From: Telopea speciosissima
Lineage: Eukaryota; Streptophyta; Magnoliopsida; Proteales; Proteaceae
Direction of reading: 5' to 3'
NCBI RefSeq assembly: GCF_018873765.1
Contig: NC_057924.1
Location: 18,285,542-18,349,541, forward strand
DNA: 64,000 nucleotides
Within the stretch, counting starts at the first letter, position 1; each line of letters begins with the position of its first letter. Made by a program: the position numbers and the translations under genes. The notes beneath the pieces were generated by a model. The model was not told where the DNA came from and did no database searches. It worked only from the letters and a program-made list of their open reading frames with translations. Of the stretch, positions 1 to 11,213 are shown one piece after another.

Positions 1-710
1 TTTCTTGAGCTTGTTTCACCCCAACAAAAAAGGCTTCCATTTCTGCCATATAATTGGTACCCACTCCTTGGAAAGCCACAAAGCACCTTGCTACTGTACC
101 CCTGTGATCGCGAAAAATTCCTCCTGCCCCTGCTGGTCCTGGGTTACCCCTTGATGATCCATCTACGTTGAGTTTCCACCAGCCCATGGGTGGTTGCTTC
201 CAATGAACTTCAATGATTCTCCTTGCTGCTGGTCTTTTGATGGAGAGCTGCATGCTTCTTGCCATAACCAGAGCTTGAATCGAATTGACTTGCACCCCAT
301 GGATAGTGCTGCTGTCCGTGGCTTCAATAAAGCATTATTTTACCACATGGTTAGGGCTTTTCTCAGAGCCTTCGTACCTTCTTCTGTTGCACTCCAGCCA
401 TACCTGGTAACATAAGATGACCAGCAAAATTTCCCAAGTGCTGGGTAAGCAGACTACCTTTGCTTTTCTCCTCCACCATGAAAATAGGAGTTCCATGGCT
501 GGAAAACCTCCCCAGCTCTCATTGAAGTAGTAGAGGCATTCTCCCCAAACTTGGGTCGTGAAAGCACATTCCAGAAAGAGATGTGTATTTGTTTCGCAGG
601 CAGCCCTACAAAGTTCACATCTTGACACAATGGGTATTGTTTTGCGCCTAACCTTGTCATCTGTAGGGAGTGCGCACTGCACCATGCGCCATCTCTCAAA
701 ATGTAAATGT
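1..710 (-). pseudogene. LINE ORF2 3' fragment: zf-RVT plus RNase H-like domain
   Basis: Read on the minus strand, 335-685 encodes the zinc-binding region that follows the reverse transcriptase in plant LINEs (ALPTDD, then CELC, then THLFLEC and W). Below about 215 the reading continues as a plant RNase H-like domain with the motif NVDGSSRGNPGPAGAGG. Several frames are needed, so it is a decayed fragment. The 5' part (endonuclease and reverse transcriptase) is missing above about 710, and the 3' end runs off the window. It is non-LTR retrotransposon debris rather than a host gene. Confidence 0.75.
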
Positions 711-715
711 GTACA

Positions 716-1634
716 CGTAATGAAACATTCAGAAACATTAAGAGAAATGTGATCACTTTAATAAATAAAATGTCTTAGTGCAAGGGCTTAATTTGGTCAT
801 CAGATTCACAATCATGACCATAGAAAATTCTTGTTTCTGACTAATATCTTTCACAAAATTGTATTTAATTAACTCCAATATGTTTCACTCCACAGGAATG
901 TTTATTATTTTTTGAAGTAATACACTACTATAATATTGTCAAAATACATTCTTAGCTGCCCCTAATGGTGGCGACAATCTGAAGTCTTGAGATGAAGTTT
1001 CGTAACCATATCCCCATGGATGTAGCTCAGCTCAAAGCATGTCACAAATTCTGATTCTAGTGAAAGTAGAAACGCAAGTCTGCTTCTTAAATGTTCAAAA
1101 AGTTGTCTAACCAGTAAGTAGAAAGACATATCTAAATGTTGATTTTCTATTGTCGAGGCATCCAACCTACTCTTGATGCAGGCCCAAGCCTATCAAGTCC
1201 ACAAGGCCTGGGGCCTAGTCAAGACCAAGAACCAAATAGAAGAGAATCAAGGGGAGAATGCATGTACAAGGAAAGAGAATAATCTTCTCTCCTTTCCTTC
1301 TTGGCAAGATTTGAGATTATACATTTGAATCGTTTCCTTCTTGCGGATTCGTTTGAATTTTTTCCTCTTATACGCTACTAAAAGTTTTACTATACATGTT
1401 GATTATTATAATAAAAAATAAACCAATTTTCGAAGGCTAAATAATAATGCTGACCTTAAAGAACACTTTTAGCAGCGGTTTTAATTTACTGCCGGAAAAA
1501 GGGTACCCTTATTTATTACTATTGGTAATTTTACTACGGTTAAAATTTGGAGTATTAAAGGTGGAATAAAAAATTGATGCATAATATCTAGGTCGTGTCT
1601 ATTTATTGGAAAAAAAAAATTACTGATGTTAAAA
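716..1634. other. Unassigned AT-rich stretch with a repeat shared with 19930-20115
   Basis: No gene is supported here. Positions about 950-1150 resemble 19930-20115 in the same orientation (shared stretches around GAAGTC-TGAGAT, GAAAGTAGA and AGCTTCTTA/TGCTTCTTA), with a weak minus-strand reading frame of about 67 codons in this copy and stop codons in the other. This suggests an unidentified dispersed repeat. Positions about 1170-1400 look like generic LTR or UTR sequence. Confidence 0.35.
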
Positions 1635-1668
1635 TCACACTTTTAGTGGTCTTGCTACAGGTGATGCA

Positions 1669-2513
1669 TTGCAACACCGCCATATTGCTATTGATCCTCT
1701 TCGTGGTCATTGTGGATCAACAGAGACTATATTTCATATTTTGCTTGGTTGTAATTTTACTAAGGCGGTTTGGTTTGGCAATGGTATGGGCTATGTTGTT
1801 CCAACTCAAGATGACTTACAAATTTCATCTTTTATTCTTGAATGGAAGTCATTCTCTGTTTATGGTAAGGTGGAAAATAGGCAGCTGATTACCCTTGCAT
1901 CCTTTATCTTATGGTATATTTGATTATCAAGATGCGAATTTATTTTTGGGCAGAAAACTTGGAGTCCTCAAGATGTTATTCTATCATCCGCCAAAGCCTA
2001 TGAAGAATACAGAAGATCAGTGCTTGATATTCATGGTGGAAGTGTTGTGACACCAACCACACAACCTTTGGACCGGTCAGTGCAATGGGAGCCCCCACTA
2101 CCGAATTGGGTGAAAATGAACTGTGATGCTAGTCTAAAGCATAGTTTTGATTCAGGTGGTTTAGGATTGATCTATAGAAACCATCATGGTGATATTTTAC
2201 TTGCTGTGTCTATGCCTTATCACTTTCATACTGCAATTGAAGGTGAAGCCATTGCTATACGGTCTGCGTTATTGGAAGGAATTTCTAAAGATTATAATCA
2301 TTTGATAGTAGAATCGGACCAGCAGGCAATTGTGACTTAGACTTCAACTCAGTGATGCTTCTCCTCCTTTAACTCTCAAGACTATTTTGGATGATATTCA
2401 TCATTTATCATCCTTTTTTACTGATTGTATTTTGTATTTTATTCCAAAGGAGCAAAATAGCTTGGCTAACTCCCTGGTAAGGAAGGCACTATCCATTTCG
2501 TGTACGACAGTAT
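1669..2513 (+). pseudogene. LINE ORF2 C-terminal remnant (zf-RVT and RNase H)
   Basis: The first segment (1669-1923) has the His/Cys pattern of the LINE zinc-binding region, with ETIFHILLGC followed by KAVWFG. The second (2020-2340) reads as an RNase H-like domain: WVKMNCDASL, then GGLGLIYRN, then EGEAIAIRSAL and ESDQQAIV. The tail (2340-2513) reads through IPKEQNSLANSLVRKAL in a third frame and continues at 4220 with WPVSDPWILE beyond the solo LTR. Stops and frame changes make it non-functional. Confidence 0.75.
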
Positions 2514-4214
2514 TGTTGGCCAAACAACGGTCCAGGGATCAAACCATGGTTCCCTAGGGAGACCAAGATATTTATCTTTAGGGTTTTGCAAGCCCTGGGT
2601 TAGCCCATGGTGTCCCATGGGTGCCCCATTTTAATTTTAGGGTTTCCCATGGTGGCCCATGGGAACCCTGGTGCATCCCTATTAGGGTTTCTCCTTCCCT
2701 ATTGCATTCTATAAAATTAATTATCACAATAGGGATGGAGAAATTCATCTCTAGTCCATCACATGGCAAGAGGGATCCATCCCATACTCGAATGCGCAGC
2801 GGAAATTAATCAATTCGAGTTTCTTTCGCATCCCATAAATATTAATAATCAATGAACAGAAGGAATTAATAAAGAACTGCTAACCTGGTGAGACTCAAGT
2901 GTTGCTCCTCCAATAGACAGTGATTCTTCCTCCAATGAGCGCTCCAAGCAAACAGATCTGAACCTCCAATGGTGCTACCAAGGTTCTACACACTAATCCC
3001 AGATGCCCTCAAACTTCTCAGCACAGATCTAGGGTTTCACAAACCCTAACTCTCAAACACAGGTGAGAGAAGCAAGAAGAAGAACAGAGATCACAAGAGG
3101 GAGAGAGAGAAACCAAAAACGTAGGAGAGAGAGTGTCTGCTCCAAAAACGTGGAGAGCTGCTCTCTTCTGCGTTTTATGGTTCCCTATTTATAATAATAG
3201 GGTTTAATTAAATCCTAGATAGATTTAATAGAGCCTTAGTGAGAGTCTGACTCTCTCTCTCTCAGTCTGGCAGTTCTGTTTAAACTCAAAGTGCTAAACA
3301 AGTGAAGAAGCAGAATCTAATAGGGAAAATATTAATTAGATTCATTATTTAATTATTAATGGATAATTACAATTAGCACCAAATCCATTAATTAAATAAA
3401 GAGCCAATTAAATTAGTAAATTCCAAATAATTCCCTATATGATAACAATTTATCATATACAACCCCCCCACTAATCAACACCATCATTATGGAATCTAGG
3501 GCATGTACACATGTACTGCCAAACCCCAATCCATAGTACATGTCCATATAAGAGCGTCTGTGCATCCGATCAGGTCCCGCAAAACTCGATAAAACACTTT
3601 ATTTGAAATAACTATAAATAATGTATCATTTTATATAAAATAAATTTTGCAAAACCATTTCCAAAATGGTACTGGATCCAGATTCTGATCCGACCATGCA
3701 CAAACAGTCTCTATCTTGGTGTTCCCCAATCGGGCAATGGTGACCATGTTGGATAACTCCTTCACTCACAAAGTATTCACGCATTCCCAAAACACCAGCT
3801 TTAACTCGCTTGAGTCTCAGTCATTGATGAACCAAAGAATACGATCATACTTTGCAGTGACAGGGTTCCCTCAAGCACAGGGTGTCGGTGACACATGTCT
3901 ATCCCTTCCTACATCTGACAGTAATACATGAGGGAATCGACAAAGTAGATTCTTCGCCAATGCACACATCAAACATGTGAGCACTCGCATTCGTACCCTG
4001 ACATCACATGTCTAGGTATACCCAATGCGACGACCATATGATAAGGGTGCCCAGCCCAAACCCTAGTCGTGACTACTATTTTAAGTAAAACTTAGGGACA
4101 CAATGCTCAAAAAGTTTATATCGCATGTGACAATATCAAACTAAAATGTATAAATGTTCAATACAAAGGTGAACCGGGTTGAACCAGGTTTGATGGACAC
4201 ACACTTGTCCAACA
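2514..4214 (-). repeat. Solo LTR, 1,701 bp, with 5-bp target duplication
   Basis: The segment starts TGTTGG and ends CCAACA, a perfect 6-bp terminal inverted repeat of the TG...CA type. It is flanked by AGTAT at 2509-2513 and again at 4215-4219, a perfect 5-bp target duplication, and it interrupts LINE coding sequence that resumes on the other side. No internal coding region, primer-binding site or second LTR was seen, so it is best read as a solo LTR left by LTR-LTR recombination. The strand is tentative, and the superfamily cannot be told from the LTR alone. Confidence 0.8.
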
Positions 4215-4718
4215 AGTATGGCCTGTTTCTGATCCGTGGATATTGGAGTTGGTTTCTTCTCCATCCATGTGTAATATACGATAGTATTAATAAATCTACC
4301 AATTTCTACCCAAAAAAAAATTCACACTTTTAGTGACGGTAATAAATATCACTGCTTAAAGTCTCATGGAAACACTTCCTTGGGTGCTTTACTTGTAATA
4401 CAAATAGTAATCTCTTGGCATCAACTTTATTAAGCCATCCCAATTAAAATCACACTCCTAGCAATGCTATCTTTTGTTGTAGATTGTAAAACACACCATT
4501 ATCCATGCCTTCAAATATAAAATTTTACAAGCCAACAAAACTCCCACGAAATCCAAAAACAAAAGCTGGAACAGTCAGTCCATTATTGAAGGTGGCCGCC
4601 AATAAAAACTGACCATAGATCACCACCACACTTGCATTAAGAATCTCAAATTATACGAGACAACATCTAAAATGTTTTGACCAAAAAACCTTATAACCAC
4701 CAATTCATGTAGAGCCTA

Positions 4719-5922
4719 CTAAGGGTAGACTTCAATGAGAGACTTCAAGCCCAAGAGAGGAGTGATCTTATAATGAGTAAATCCAGACTCCAAGAAAAGC
4801 TTCTCCCATTCTTTCTCGGTCCTTTCTTTTCCAACGTTAAGAGTCATCATTAACATATCCAAGAACAGCTGGGTTTCTGTTGCCTTGTGATCTACCTTCC
4901 TATCCTCCACCACCGTTTCTATGATGATCACCTTCCCCGAGTTTCCTTCCATGTCCCCTCTAGAGATCGCTTCTTTGCATCCCTTCAATATCTTTATGCA
5001 TTGCTCATCATTTCAGTCATGCAGAATCGACTGTGATCATGTCAAAGTCCATATAAAGTTAGGAACCATTTAAACATCTTTGCTTTGCCTTCAAAAGAAG
5101 AAAATAAAAAAGAAGGAGGGGGAATTCACTTGCCTTGAGCAGAACTGCATCTGCATGAGGGATGGACTCAAACATGTCACCTGCAATATAATTTAGGTTC
5201 TCATTCCCTTCCAAAGTAGCAACCACATGTGGTAGGTCAAACACTGTACATTTCAAGCTTGGGAAGGTTTCAGCAATGGTCTTAGCCACAGTTCCAGTCC
5301 CACCTCCAACATCAATCAATGACTTTAATCCTTCAAACACAACCTTGCACTCTGTAACAACCACACTCATCACCAATCTAGCTTCGCTTGCCATTACTTC
5401 GTTAAAGAATTTGTTGAGCTCATTGTCTTGGCTTGCATATTCAAATAAGTTCCTCCCATGTGCGGTCTCGAATGGACTGAGACCATCACCCTGGAACCAT
5501 GCACTAAGGAAATTCCAAGGTGTCACCATTATCGGATCAAGAACTGCTCGCAATATGGGTGACATACTCTTGGCATTATCCTTAAGGAGAAGCCTAGAAG
5601 AAGGTGTGAGCACATATCCTTCTTCTTCTTCTTCTTCTTCTTCCTGATATTTGCAGAATTCTCGACTTGCAATAAAGAAGCCAGACTGCACCAATAAGCG
5701 CATGAGGCGAAACAGACAAGAAGTCTTGGTCTTTGGGATGGCAAGCTTCACGACCAGTTCAGAGAGGGTGATGGGTTGGTGATGGTTGTGAACAATGTCT
5801 GGTATACCTAGTTGAACTGCACATCTAAGTGACATAGAGTTTATGAAGCTAAATATATGGTTCCATACATGAGCTTGAGCATGGAACAACTCCTCCCCAC
5901 TCTCATTCCTAATGAGATCCAT
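4719..5922 (-). pseudogene. OMT1: plant O-methyltransferase with one in-frame stop
   Basis: Exon 1 is 5134-5922 (ATG at 5922, 263 codons) and exon 2 is 4719-5030. Exon 1 carries the plant OMT dimerisation region, the SAM-binding motif LIDVGGGTGTVA, FDLPHVV and GDMFE. The intron uses a GC donor (AAG|GCAAGT) and a CAG acceptor. In exon 2 the expected KWILHDWND reads SILHD-stop-ND: the second Trp codon is TGA at 5013-5015. The remaining 97 codons are otherwise intact and end in EVYP. The stop would remove the catalytic Glu residues and the C-terminal SAM and substrate pocket. An alternative in-frame acceptor after GATGAG would skip the stop but also remove the catalytic His. It is a recent pseudogene unless the stop is a sequence error. 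It has the longest Glu run of the family (eight). Confidence 0.85.
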
Positions 5923-6005
5923 TGATTTCCTTACTATACTATTTCAAGAAATCCAAGCTCTTCTTATTCAAATCTAGGCTCTGTTGAGAGTTTGAGACTG
6001 ATGCT

Positions 6006-6018
6006 ATCTATATATATA
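6006..6018 (-). promoter_or_regulatory. TATA box of OMT1
   Basis: An alternating TATATATA element lies about 85-95 bp upstream of the OMT1 start codon. The same position in OMT3 and OMT4 has TATAAAT, and the surrounding sequence (GCATCAGTCTCA on the minus strand) is conserved between copies, which supports a shared core promoter. Confidence 0.55.
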
Positions 6019-6309
6019 GGAGTTTAAAGTGGAAAAATGGTATGCTAGCTCAAGTCAAAGCTTGGATATATGTCATGTTTCATGAGATTTTTTCTTTTCC
6101 ATTATAGACAAGTTTCACATTAATATAATGACAAGGGATGGGAAATGACATCTTCTACTTGGCCACGTATTTTTCCACTAATGTAGGACAACGGGGCACA
6201 GCGCAAATGCTCATGGGGTGGATCAGGTTGCATTAGTTTAGCTTGGATTTAATTAAGCTTGGTATATATATATGTTGCGGTACTATGTCTTGTATTCCAT
6301 CGTTTGCAA

Positions 6310-7245
6310 TGGGTATATATACATGTTGGGGTTGGGGTTAAGGTGACAAGCACCGAGAAAATTTTTTTTAGGATTATATGGGTATTTTGGTAAATTACTT
6401 AGAGAAAAGATCCCTAAGACGCCAGTGTCCAAACCTAAACTGCACACCCCCCACCCGAAACTTTATAGTACCTCTTCTAAAAAGTCCTAAACATACCCCT
6501 CCTTTTTGACAGAATTTCATATTCTACTTATGCAGAGGAGATATCAGCACAACGGCAAAAGGTGACCCAGTCCGACAGAAAGTTTTAAATTTTCAAGGGC
6601 CAACTTATGAGAGGCATAACTTTGTCCATACTCATGTGATTCACAAGTGAACCGAGCAGAGCATGGGCGTTCCTTCGAAATTCCCTTCGTTTTCAAGGTC
6701 ATCCGGTGTTCCGAAGTTTTGGTACCATCTTTTGAATCTTGAATTATGGCACACTATTTGAATTGTAAAGTTTGGCACATTGTTTTGAATTTCAAATTAC
6801 ACTTTGACCTATATATAAGGTATCTTTGGAGCTTGTAATCGTCATCTTGAAATTTATAAAAATCAGCCATTTTTGTCCCTCTTTTCTACCCTGTGGATTC
6901 GAGGATCGTTTGTGCTAGAACGATATCTAGCCCCCCATTCTTCTGCTACGTCATCTACCCCTTTCTTCCTCCAAAACTGCAAATGGGCGTGAGAGGGAAC
7001 TCTCTTCCATTACTTATATAGGTTTTACTATAAATTTATAGCAAAGATACTTTCTCTATAATCAATCTTAGAGAGGTGTGAGGATGAATAGCTGTAGCTC
7101 TATTCTCTTATTGATAGTGAAGCAAATCTCATCTCACCAATGACATAGATAATCTTTTCGAACCACATAAATCCTTTTATTCATTATATATGATTTTCTA
7201 CAATATACTTTCCTGTACATCATTCTTTCATTATTAATATACTCT
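6310..7245 (+). repeat. LTR-like repeat R, copy in OMT1 upstream flank
   Basis: Positions 6370-6735 recur at about 34220-34628 and 62480-62640, and on the opposite strand at 50270-50730. Positions 7000-7245 (a stretch like TAGGGTTTCGCTATAAATT, then CTCTATTCT and an AATCCTT block) recur at 20105-20335 and 62700-62920. The second half looks like the R-U5 part of a plant LTR. Because one copy sits away from any OMT gene, R is an independent dispersed element that was caught in the duplicated OMT unit. Confidence 0.6.
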
Positions 7246-7273
7246 TTTGCTGACCTTTAGCCAAAAAAAAAAA
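7240..7273 (+). mobile_element. Minimal LINE 3' tail
   Basis: The sequence CTGACCTTTAGCC followed by eleven A matches, on the opposite strand, the tail of the LINE inserted in the Copia-2B 5' LTR (22923-23301), whose 3' end reads CTGACCTTTAGC then poly-A. The corresponding position in unit U5 lacks it. It appears to be an extremely 5'-truncated LINE insertion. Confidence 0.45.
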
Positions 7274-7599
7274 GAGCAGTGCAGCTCTTAGATGTATCAG
7301 AAGGTGGTAAACACTCACCATGTTTAGTGCGTTACTAAGGCCATTGTAGCCAATGGAACAAAATGCTCATGGCTGTTAGAAATTGCAATATGTTTCACCC
7401 CGCGTTACTAAAGCCATTGTCCACATTTTAGTATGAAAAATTTAGTGTGATGACATATTAATAATTGTTTACATTCTATAATTAAGGATAGTGGAAGGGT
7501 ATTATAATTTAAAAGAAGGGCATTCCAGAAACGTGCAATATCTTTGGGTCGTTAGTGCATTGTCGATTACCTATTATAACAGCCTTAAAAACTATGATT

Positions 7600-8800
7600 A
7601 AAGGTGTTTTTTTAGGTTTGCTAAATTTAATTATACTATAGGTCTTTGTCAATTGGATTTGCTAAATTCAATTATACTGCATGTTTTAGTCAATTAGAGT
7701 TGCTAAATCTAACTATACTGTAGTAATTCTACATTGGCAAGTCCATGATTTGTCGAATCAGAATCCAATCAGGTGGATCACCCAATTCGAATCAGAATCA
7801 GTGGCACCCGATCCCAATTCTAACCAATCTATGCAACCAACTTTTGTATTTCTTGATTTCATGTTTGGCTTTTATTTTTTTAGTTAGTAAAATGGCAAAA
7901 AATCAATAAAACTTATCTTGGCTAATACTGTAAGATTTTAATTTGGTGGGCTAGCATAGTCACCTATTTGTTTTCTAAAATCGGTTTAGAGGTGTTGACT
8001 AAGTGTGGAGCCAGCTTGATCCAATACTTGTAAGTGATCATTAATATAGTATTGGGTCACATTAAGCACACCTTAATGGTATGGAAATCAATTTTAAGTA
8101 TGGGCCTATAGTATGATTCCTTTAATGGGAAAGGAAGCCAATTTGTGTTTTAGAGTTGGTCCTTACCCTTACTCATATATATAGATCACATTGACCCATT
8201 AAATGGAGAGCATAAGGAAATTGAGAAAAGGGTAGACAAGACCAACAAGAGAGTTGTTATGAAGGGAACCAAAAGATAAAAGGGGACTTTTCACACCAAA
8301 CATGGATTCAGGTACACCTCCCAATCTCATTGATTATTGTTCTTGCATACTCATTAATGTTCATGGTTGTGCTTCCGCATACAGTAATTCTTTCAATGGT
8401 ATCAGTGACAGTTCATGGAGATTAATGGGTTACTTTTCCTTTTCTTAGTATTATTTTTCTGCAAACCATGGATTCAATCATGGATTCATGCAAGACCATG
8501 GATTCAATTATCCTATTTTAATAATCACATGGATTCAGACCTTTTGGTCACTATTTCTTGATCGAGACTGGTTAGCATATGAGTTGGATGGATTTGAGGT
8601 TTTCTGTTCTTGGAACCCTAACATATTGATCGATGGATTTAACAATCATATTATTTTTTTTTCTTTTGGTTTCCTAGAAGTCCAAATCATAGAACCATTT
8701 TTTGTGATGTTGTTGTTGAAATCGCTCTTTCGATTGATGAGGTTGACATCGAGTGGCTGTCGATGAACAGAACTCGACATCGAAGGAAATGGATCAGTTG
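7600..8800. other. Unassigned AT-rich region
   Basis: No supported gene. 8140-8300 has the character of an LTR or leader (a TATA-like ATATATAGA and purine-rich sequence). A 92-codon plus-strand open frame at 8488-8766 has no recognisable motif and a T-rich composition, so it is not called. Confidence 0.3.
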
Positions 8801-9466
8801 TCGGTGTTTAAATTCTAAATGTCGAGATAAGTTAGATAGTAGGGATGTTGTGCCCGGTAGTCAACAGGGATGGCTTGGTGTTGATGGAAAATGGGGTCGA
8901 TGTTGACTCGGGGTCTTTGAGTGTCCACCTGGGTTTCGATGTCGATGGATAAGGATTGGACTATTTGGGCTAGGATTTGTGCTAGATCAGGCTCGTTCCA
9001 AGGGGTCTAGGTCAGGGCTAGCCTTTCCTGGGGTTCTTGGAGGACTTGAAGGCTCTGGTTCGGGCTTCAATAAGGGGAATTGACGAGCAGTAAATGGATC
9101 TGGACAGTGCACACTGACGCTACATCCACAGATACAAGGACTCTAGGCCTTTGAGGGTATTCATCATTGTCATAGGAAACCTCCGGGGGGAAAAGACAAA
9201 ATGAGGTGTCTATAGGTTGGTTTCTAGTACTTGCTGGTTCTGGTCTGTGGTAGATCCTGCCGGCGAGGACGCCCACGAGTGGTTCTGCCACCACAACATG
9301 GTGGTCGTTCCTCCCCTCTGCGTGCTCGCTCCTCCCCTCTACGTGAGGTTTCAAGTGGGGGAGAGCTCCTTCGCACATTGTTGATGGTGCGGTTTGATCC
9401 TGCCATTGGTAGAGAAATCGAGTGGGTTTGGATGCTAGACAATCGTGCCCACAGACGGTGCCAAAC
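8800..9466 (-). pseudogene. Tat-type Gypsy remnant: PBS and gag N-terminus
   Basis: On the minus strand the sequence leaving the LTR reads TTTGGCACCGTCTGTGGG (about 9449-9466), very close to the primer-binding and leader sequence typical of plant Tat-lineage Gypsy elements. A short open frame follows (about 9225-9404), starting MAGSN and rich in RRGEE repeats, like a gag N-terminus. No protease, polymerase or integrase is seen, so the element is truncated. Confidence 0.55.
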
Positions 9467-9990
9467 TGTTGCATCAAGAAACTGACAAGAAGGACCTTCC
9501 TACAAGATGGCCTGCATAGATGAACAGAGTGAGCACAAGAGAGCTGGGTTGCTTTGGCGTCAGACTCTCTGATGCATAAGTCAGATCTCTCTACCAATAG
9601 TTAAGAATAGTAGAAATCAAGATATTTCTGTGAAGGGTTATACCTGGGTATATATAATGTGGACTGTAGGTAGAGGCGGTTGTGGAGAGTCCCGCTTTGG
9701 TAAGTTTCCTATTTCTGGTAGGGAATCCATAGCGGAGTCCTTTTAGGAGTGAAATTCCTGATTTATAGGAATCATGGGCGCTACTACAATAGTTTCTTTG
9801 TGGGAGAGTGTCACTGTCCATACGTAGGGAATGGATTGATCCACCCTCGATGTGGTGGATTGCACCATATATTTTGTAATCTAACTCCTTATTGAAGTGA
9901 GTATGGATGTTGCCTGATGGGCTTATAGCCATTAGGCTGCTCCTGACTATGACGACGTGGCATGATGCTATTGGGTGACTAGATTTAGGA
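9467..9990 (-). repeat. LTR of the Tat-type Gypsy remnant
   Basis: The LTR/PBS boundary is at 9466/9467: on the minus strand the LTR ends TTGATGCAACA, two bases before TTGGCACCG. The outer end, near 9960-9995, is uncertain because no partner LTR is present. Within it lies an AT-rich promoter-like stretch (TATATATAATG, around 9650). Confidence 0.45.
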
Positions 9991-9999
9991 CTTTCAGCC

Positions 10000-10740
10000 C
10001 AAATTTTGTTTCACTGCAAAAGAAATTTCTATGCTATTACTTGTTAAAAAAGCATTACTACTGCTATTGCTATCTTTTGTGGCCGCCAACTAACAGCTTC
10101 TATCAGCAACTGTAATCAAAATTTTATTGTATTTTATAAAATGAAGTTTCAAAATACATCAGTGTGTTTTTGGTTCTGTTCGGCATTAATCGGTTTTGTC
10201 TGATGTCGACTTTTCTTGTTGTGCCTCTTGAAGGGACACATCCCTTGGGAAGGATGTTTCGAAGGGTCTTTCACCTCTATATATAGAGGATGTTTTGAAC
10301 ACTTTATAAGTGAATTACAAGTTTTGGTATACTCTCTCTTGTACTCAGTTTCTCTCAAGTTTTCTTTCTAGTTTCTTATTGTTTTGAGAGGTCATGTTAT
10401 TCCATTCCTGTTATTGACCTAGCACAATCAGAATGTGTCTTGATAGAACCCAATAAGTGAGTGCAACGACTACTGGAGGGGTCAAGGCTGTTTTCTCTTG
10501 GAGGCTAATTGATTCAAAAGAACCCGATTAGCACTATAGTTTCTCAACATAATTTCAGGTTCGTAATGTTATATTTGGTACTTGAGTTGTCAACCTCAAC
10601 TTTGATTTGTCTACAAAACAGATAAGTAATATAAACCCCTCTTACATGTATTTTCATGTATGATTTGAATAATATATTTCCAACATGTTTAACATATAAA
10701 AAAACTAACAGCACTAAAATCATTTCCATTCTTTAAAATA
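10000..10740. other. OMT2 3' flank interrupted by LTR-like sequence
   Basis: About 10015-10140 matches the 3' flank of OMT4 (20930-21110; shared stretches around AACAGCTTCTATC and CAACTGTAATCAAA). From about 10140 to 10680 the match is replaced by sequence with LTR character: a CTATATATAGAGG TATA element and a CTTGTACTCAG stretch. The OMT unit then resumes at about 10735 with TAAAATATAAAATACTA. No termini or target duplication could be fixed. Confidence 0.4.
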
Positions 10741-11023
10741 TAAAATACTACAAGCTGGAACAAAACTCCAAACCAAATCCAAAAAACACAAAAGCTGGAA
10801 CGGTGAGTCCATTATTGAAGGTGGCCGCCAATAAAAACCTGACCATAGATCACCACGTGCACTTGTATTAAAAATCTTTTTTTTTTATTATTATTATTAT
10901 AAAAGTTTAAAGTGCCCAATAAAAGCCGACCATAGATCACCACACTTGTATTAAGATTTAAGAATCTTTCTTTTTTTTTATTTTTTTATTTTTTTTATTT
11001 TTTTTTATCATTATATTAGAAAG

Positions 11024-11095
11024 TGTCTCCATGCAGGATCGACCTACAGGCCTTTAGTTTACAAGACTGACGCTCTACCACTGACCTGTAGAGGC
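11024..11095 (-). pseudogene. Decayed tRNA-Thr(TGT) with A-rich tail
   Basis: This is 72 nt in the same position relative to OMT2 as the intact tRNA has relative to OMT6. It keeps the anticodon loop CTTGTAA, but mismatches have appeared in the acceptor stem, D stem and anticodon stem, and the T loop has lost its conserved first T (GTC instead of TTC). On the minus strand it is followed by a long A-rich tract (10970-11020). It is most likely non-functional. Confidence 0.75.
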
Positions 11096-11213
11096 ATAGA
11101 TACATCAAATATAAATCTCAAATTAAACAAGACAACATCTAAAATTATTTGACCGAAGAACCTTATAATTAACCACAAATTGCAATTCATGTAGCCCCTT
11201 CTCTGGGTAGACT

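Larger units (their letters stand above)
1649..4321 (+). mobile_element. 5'-truncated LINE with 14-bp target duplication, split by a solo LTR
   Basis: The direct repeat TCACACTTTTAGTG lies at 1635-1648 and again at 4322-4335. Between them lies the C-terminal end of a LINE reading frame on the plus strand, a short 3' tail and a run of nine A at about 4312-4320. Truncated 5' end, A tail and a target duplication of this length are the signature of target-primed reverse transcription. A solo LTR (2514-4214) sits inside it; removing that LTR and one 5-bp duplication makes the LINE coding sequence continuous. Confidence 0.85.
4440..7600 (-). repeat. OMT duplication unit U1
   Basis: This block matches 60280-63620 (unit U5) through the 3' flank, gene, promoter and a long upstream flank ending near the shared stretch GCATTGTCGATTACC. 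Landmarks in order on the plus strand are the gene 3' flank (GTCCATTATTGAAGGTGGCC), the OMT gene, TTTAATTAAGCTTGG, an LTR-like repeat and the distal end. The array therefore grew by copying units of about 3 kb rather than the gene alone. Confidence 0.7.

Noticed and set aside
3716-3931. 71-codon frame in 2514-4214
   Set aside because: Lies wholly inside a solo LTR with perfect target duplication; no protein similarity recognised.
6310-7245. Upstream OMT flank considered as a conserved enhancer because it is shared by several OMT copies
   Set aside because: A copy also occurs at 50270-50730 away from any OMT gene, so similarity reflects a mobile repeat and segmental duplication rather than proven regulatory constraint.
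8488-8766. 92-codon plus-strand frame
   Set aside because: No motif, AT-rich, surrounded by repeat-like DNA.
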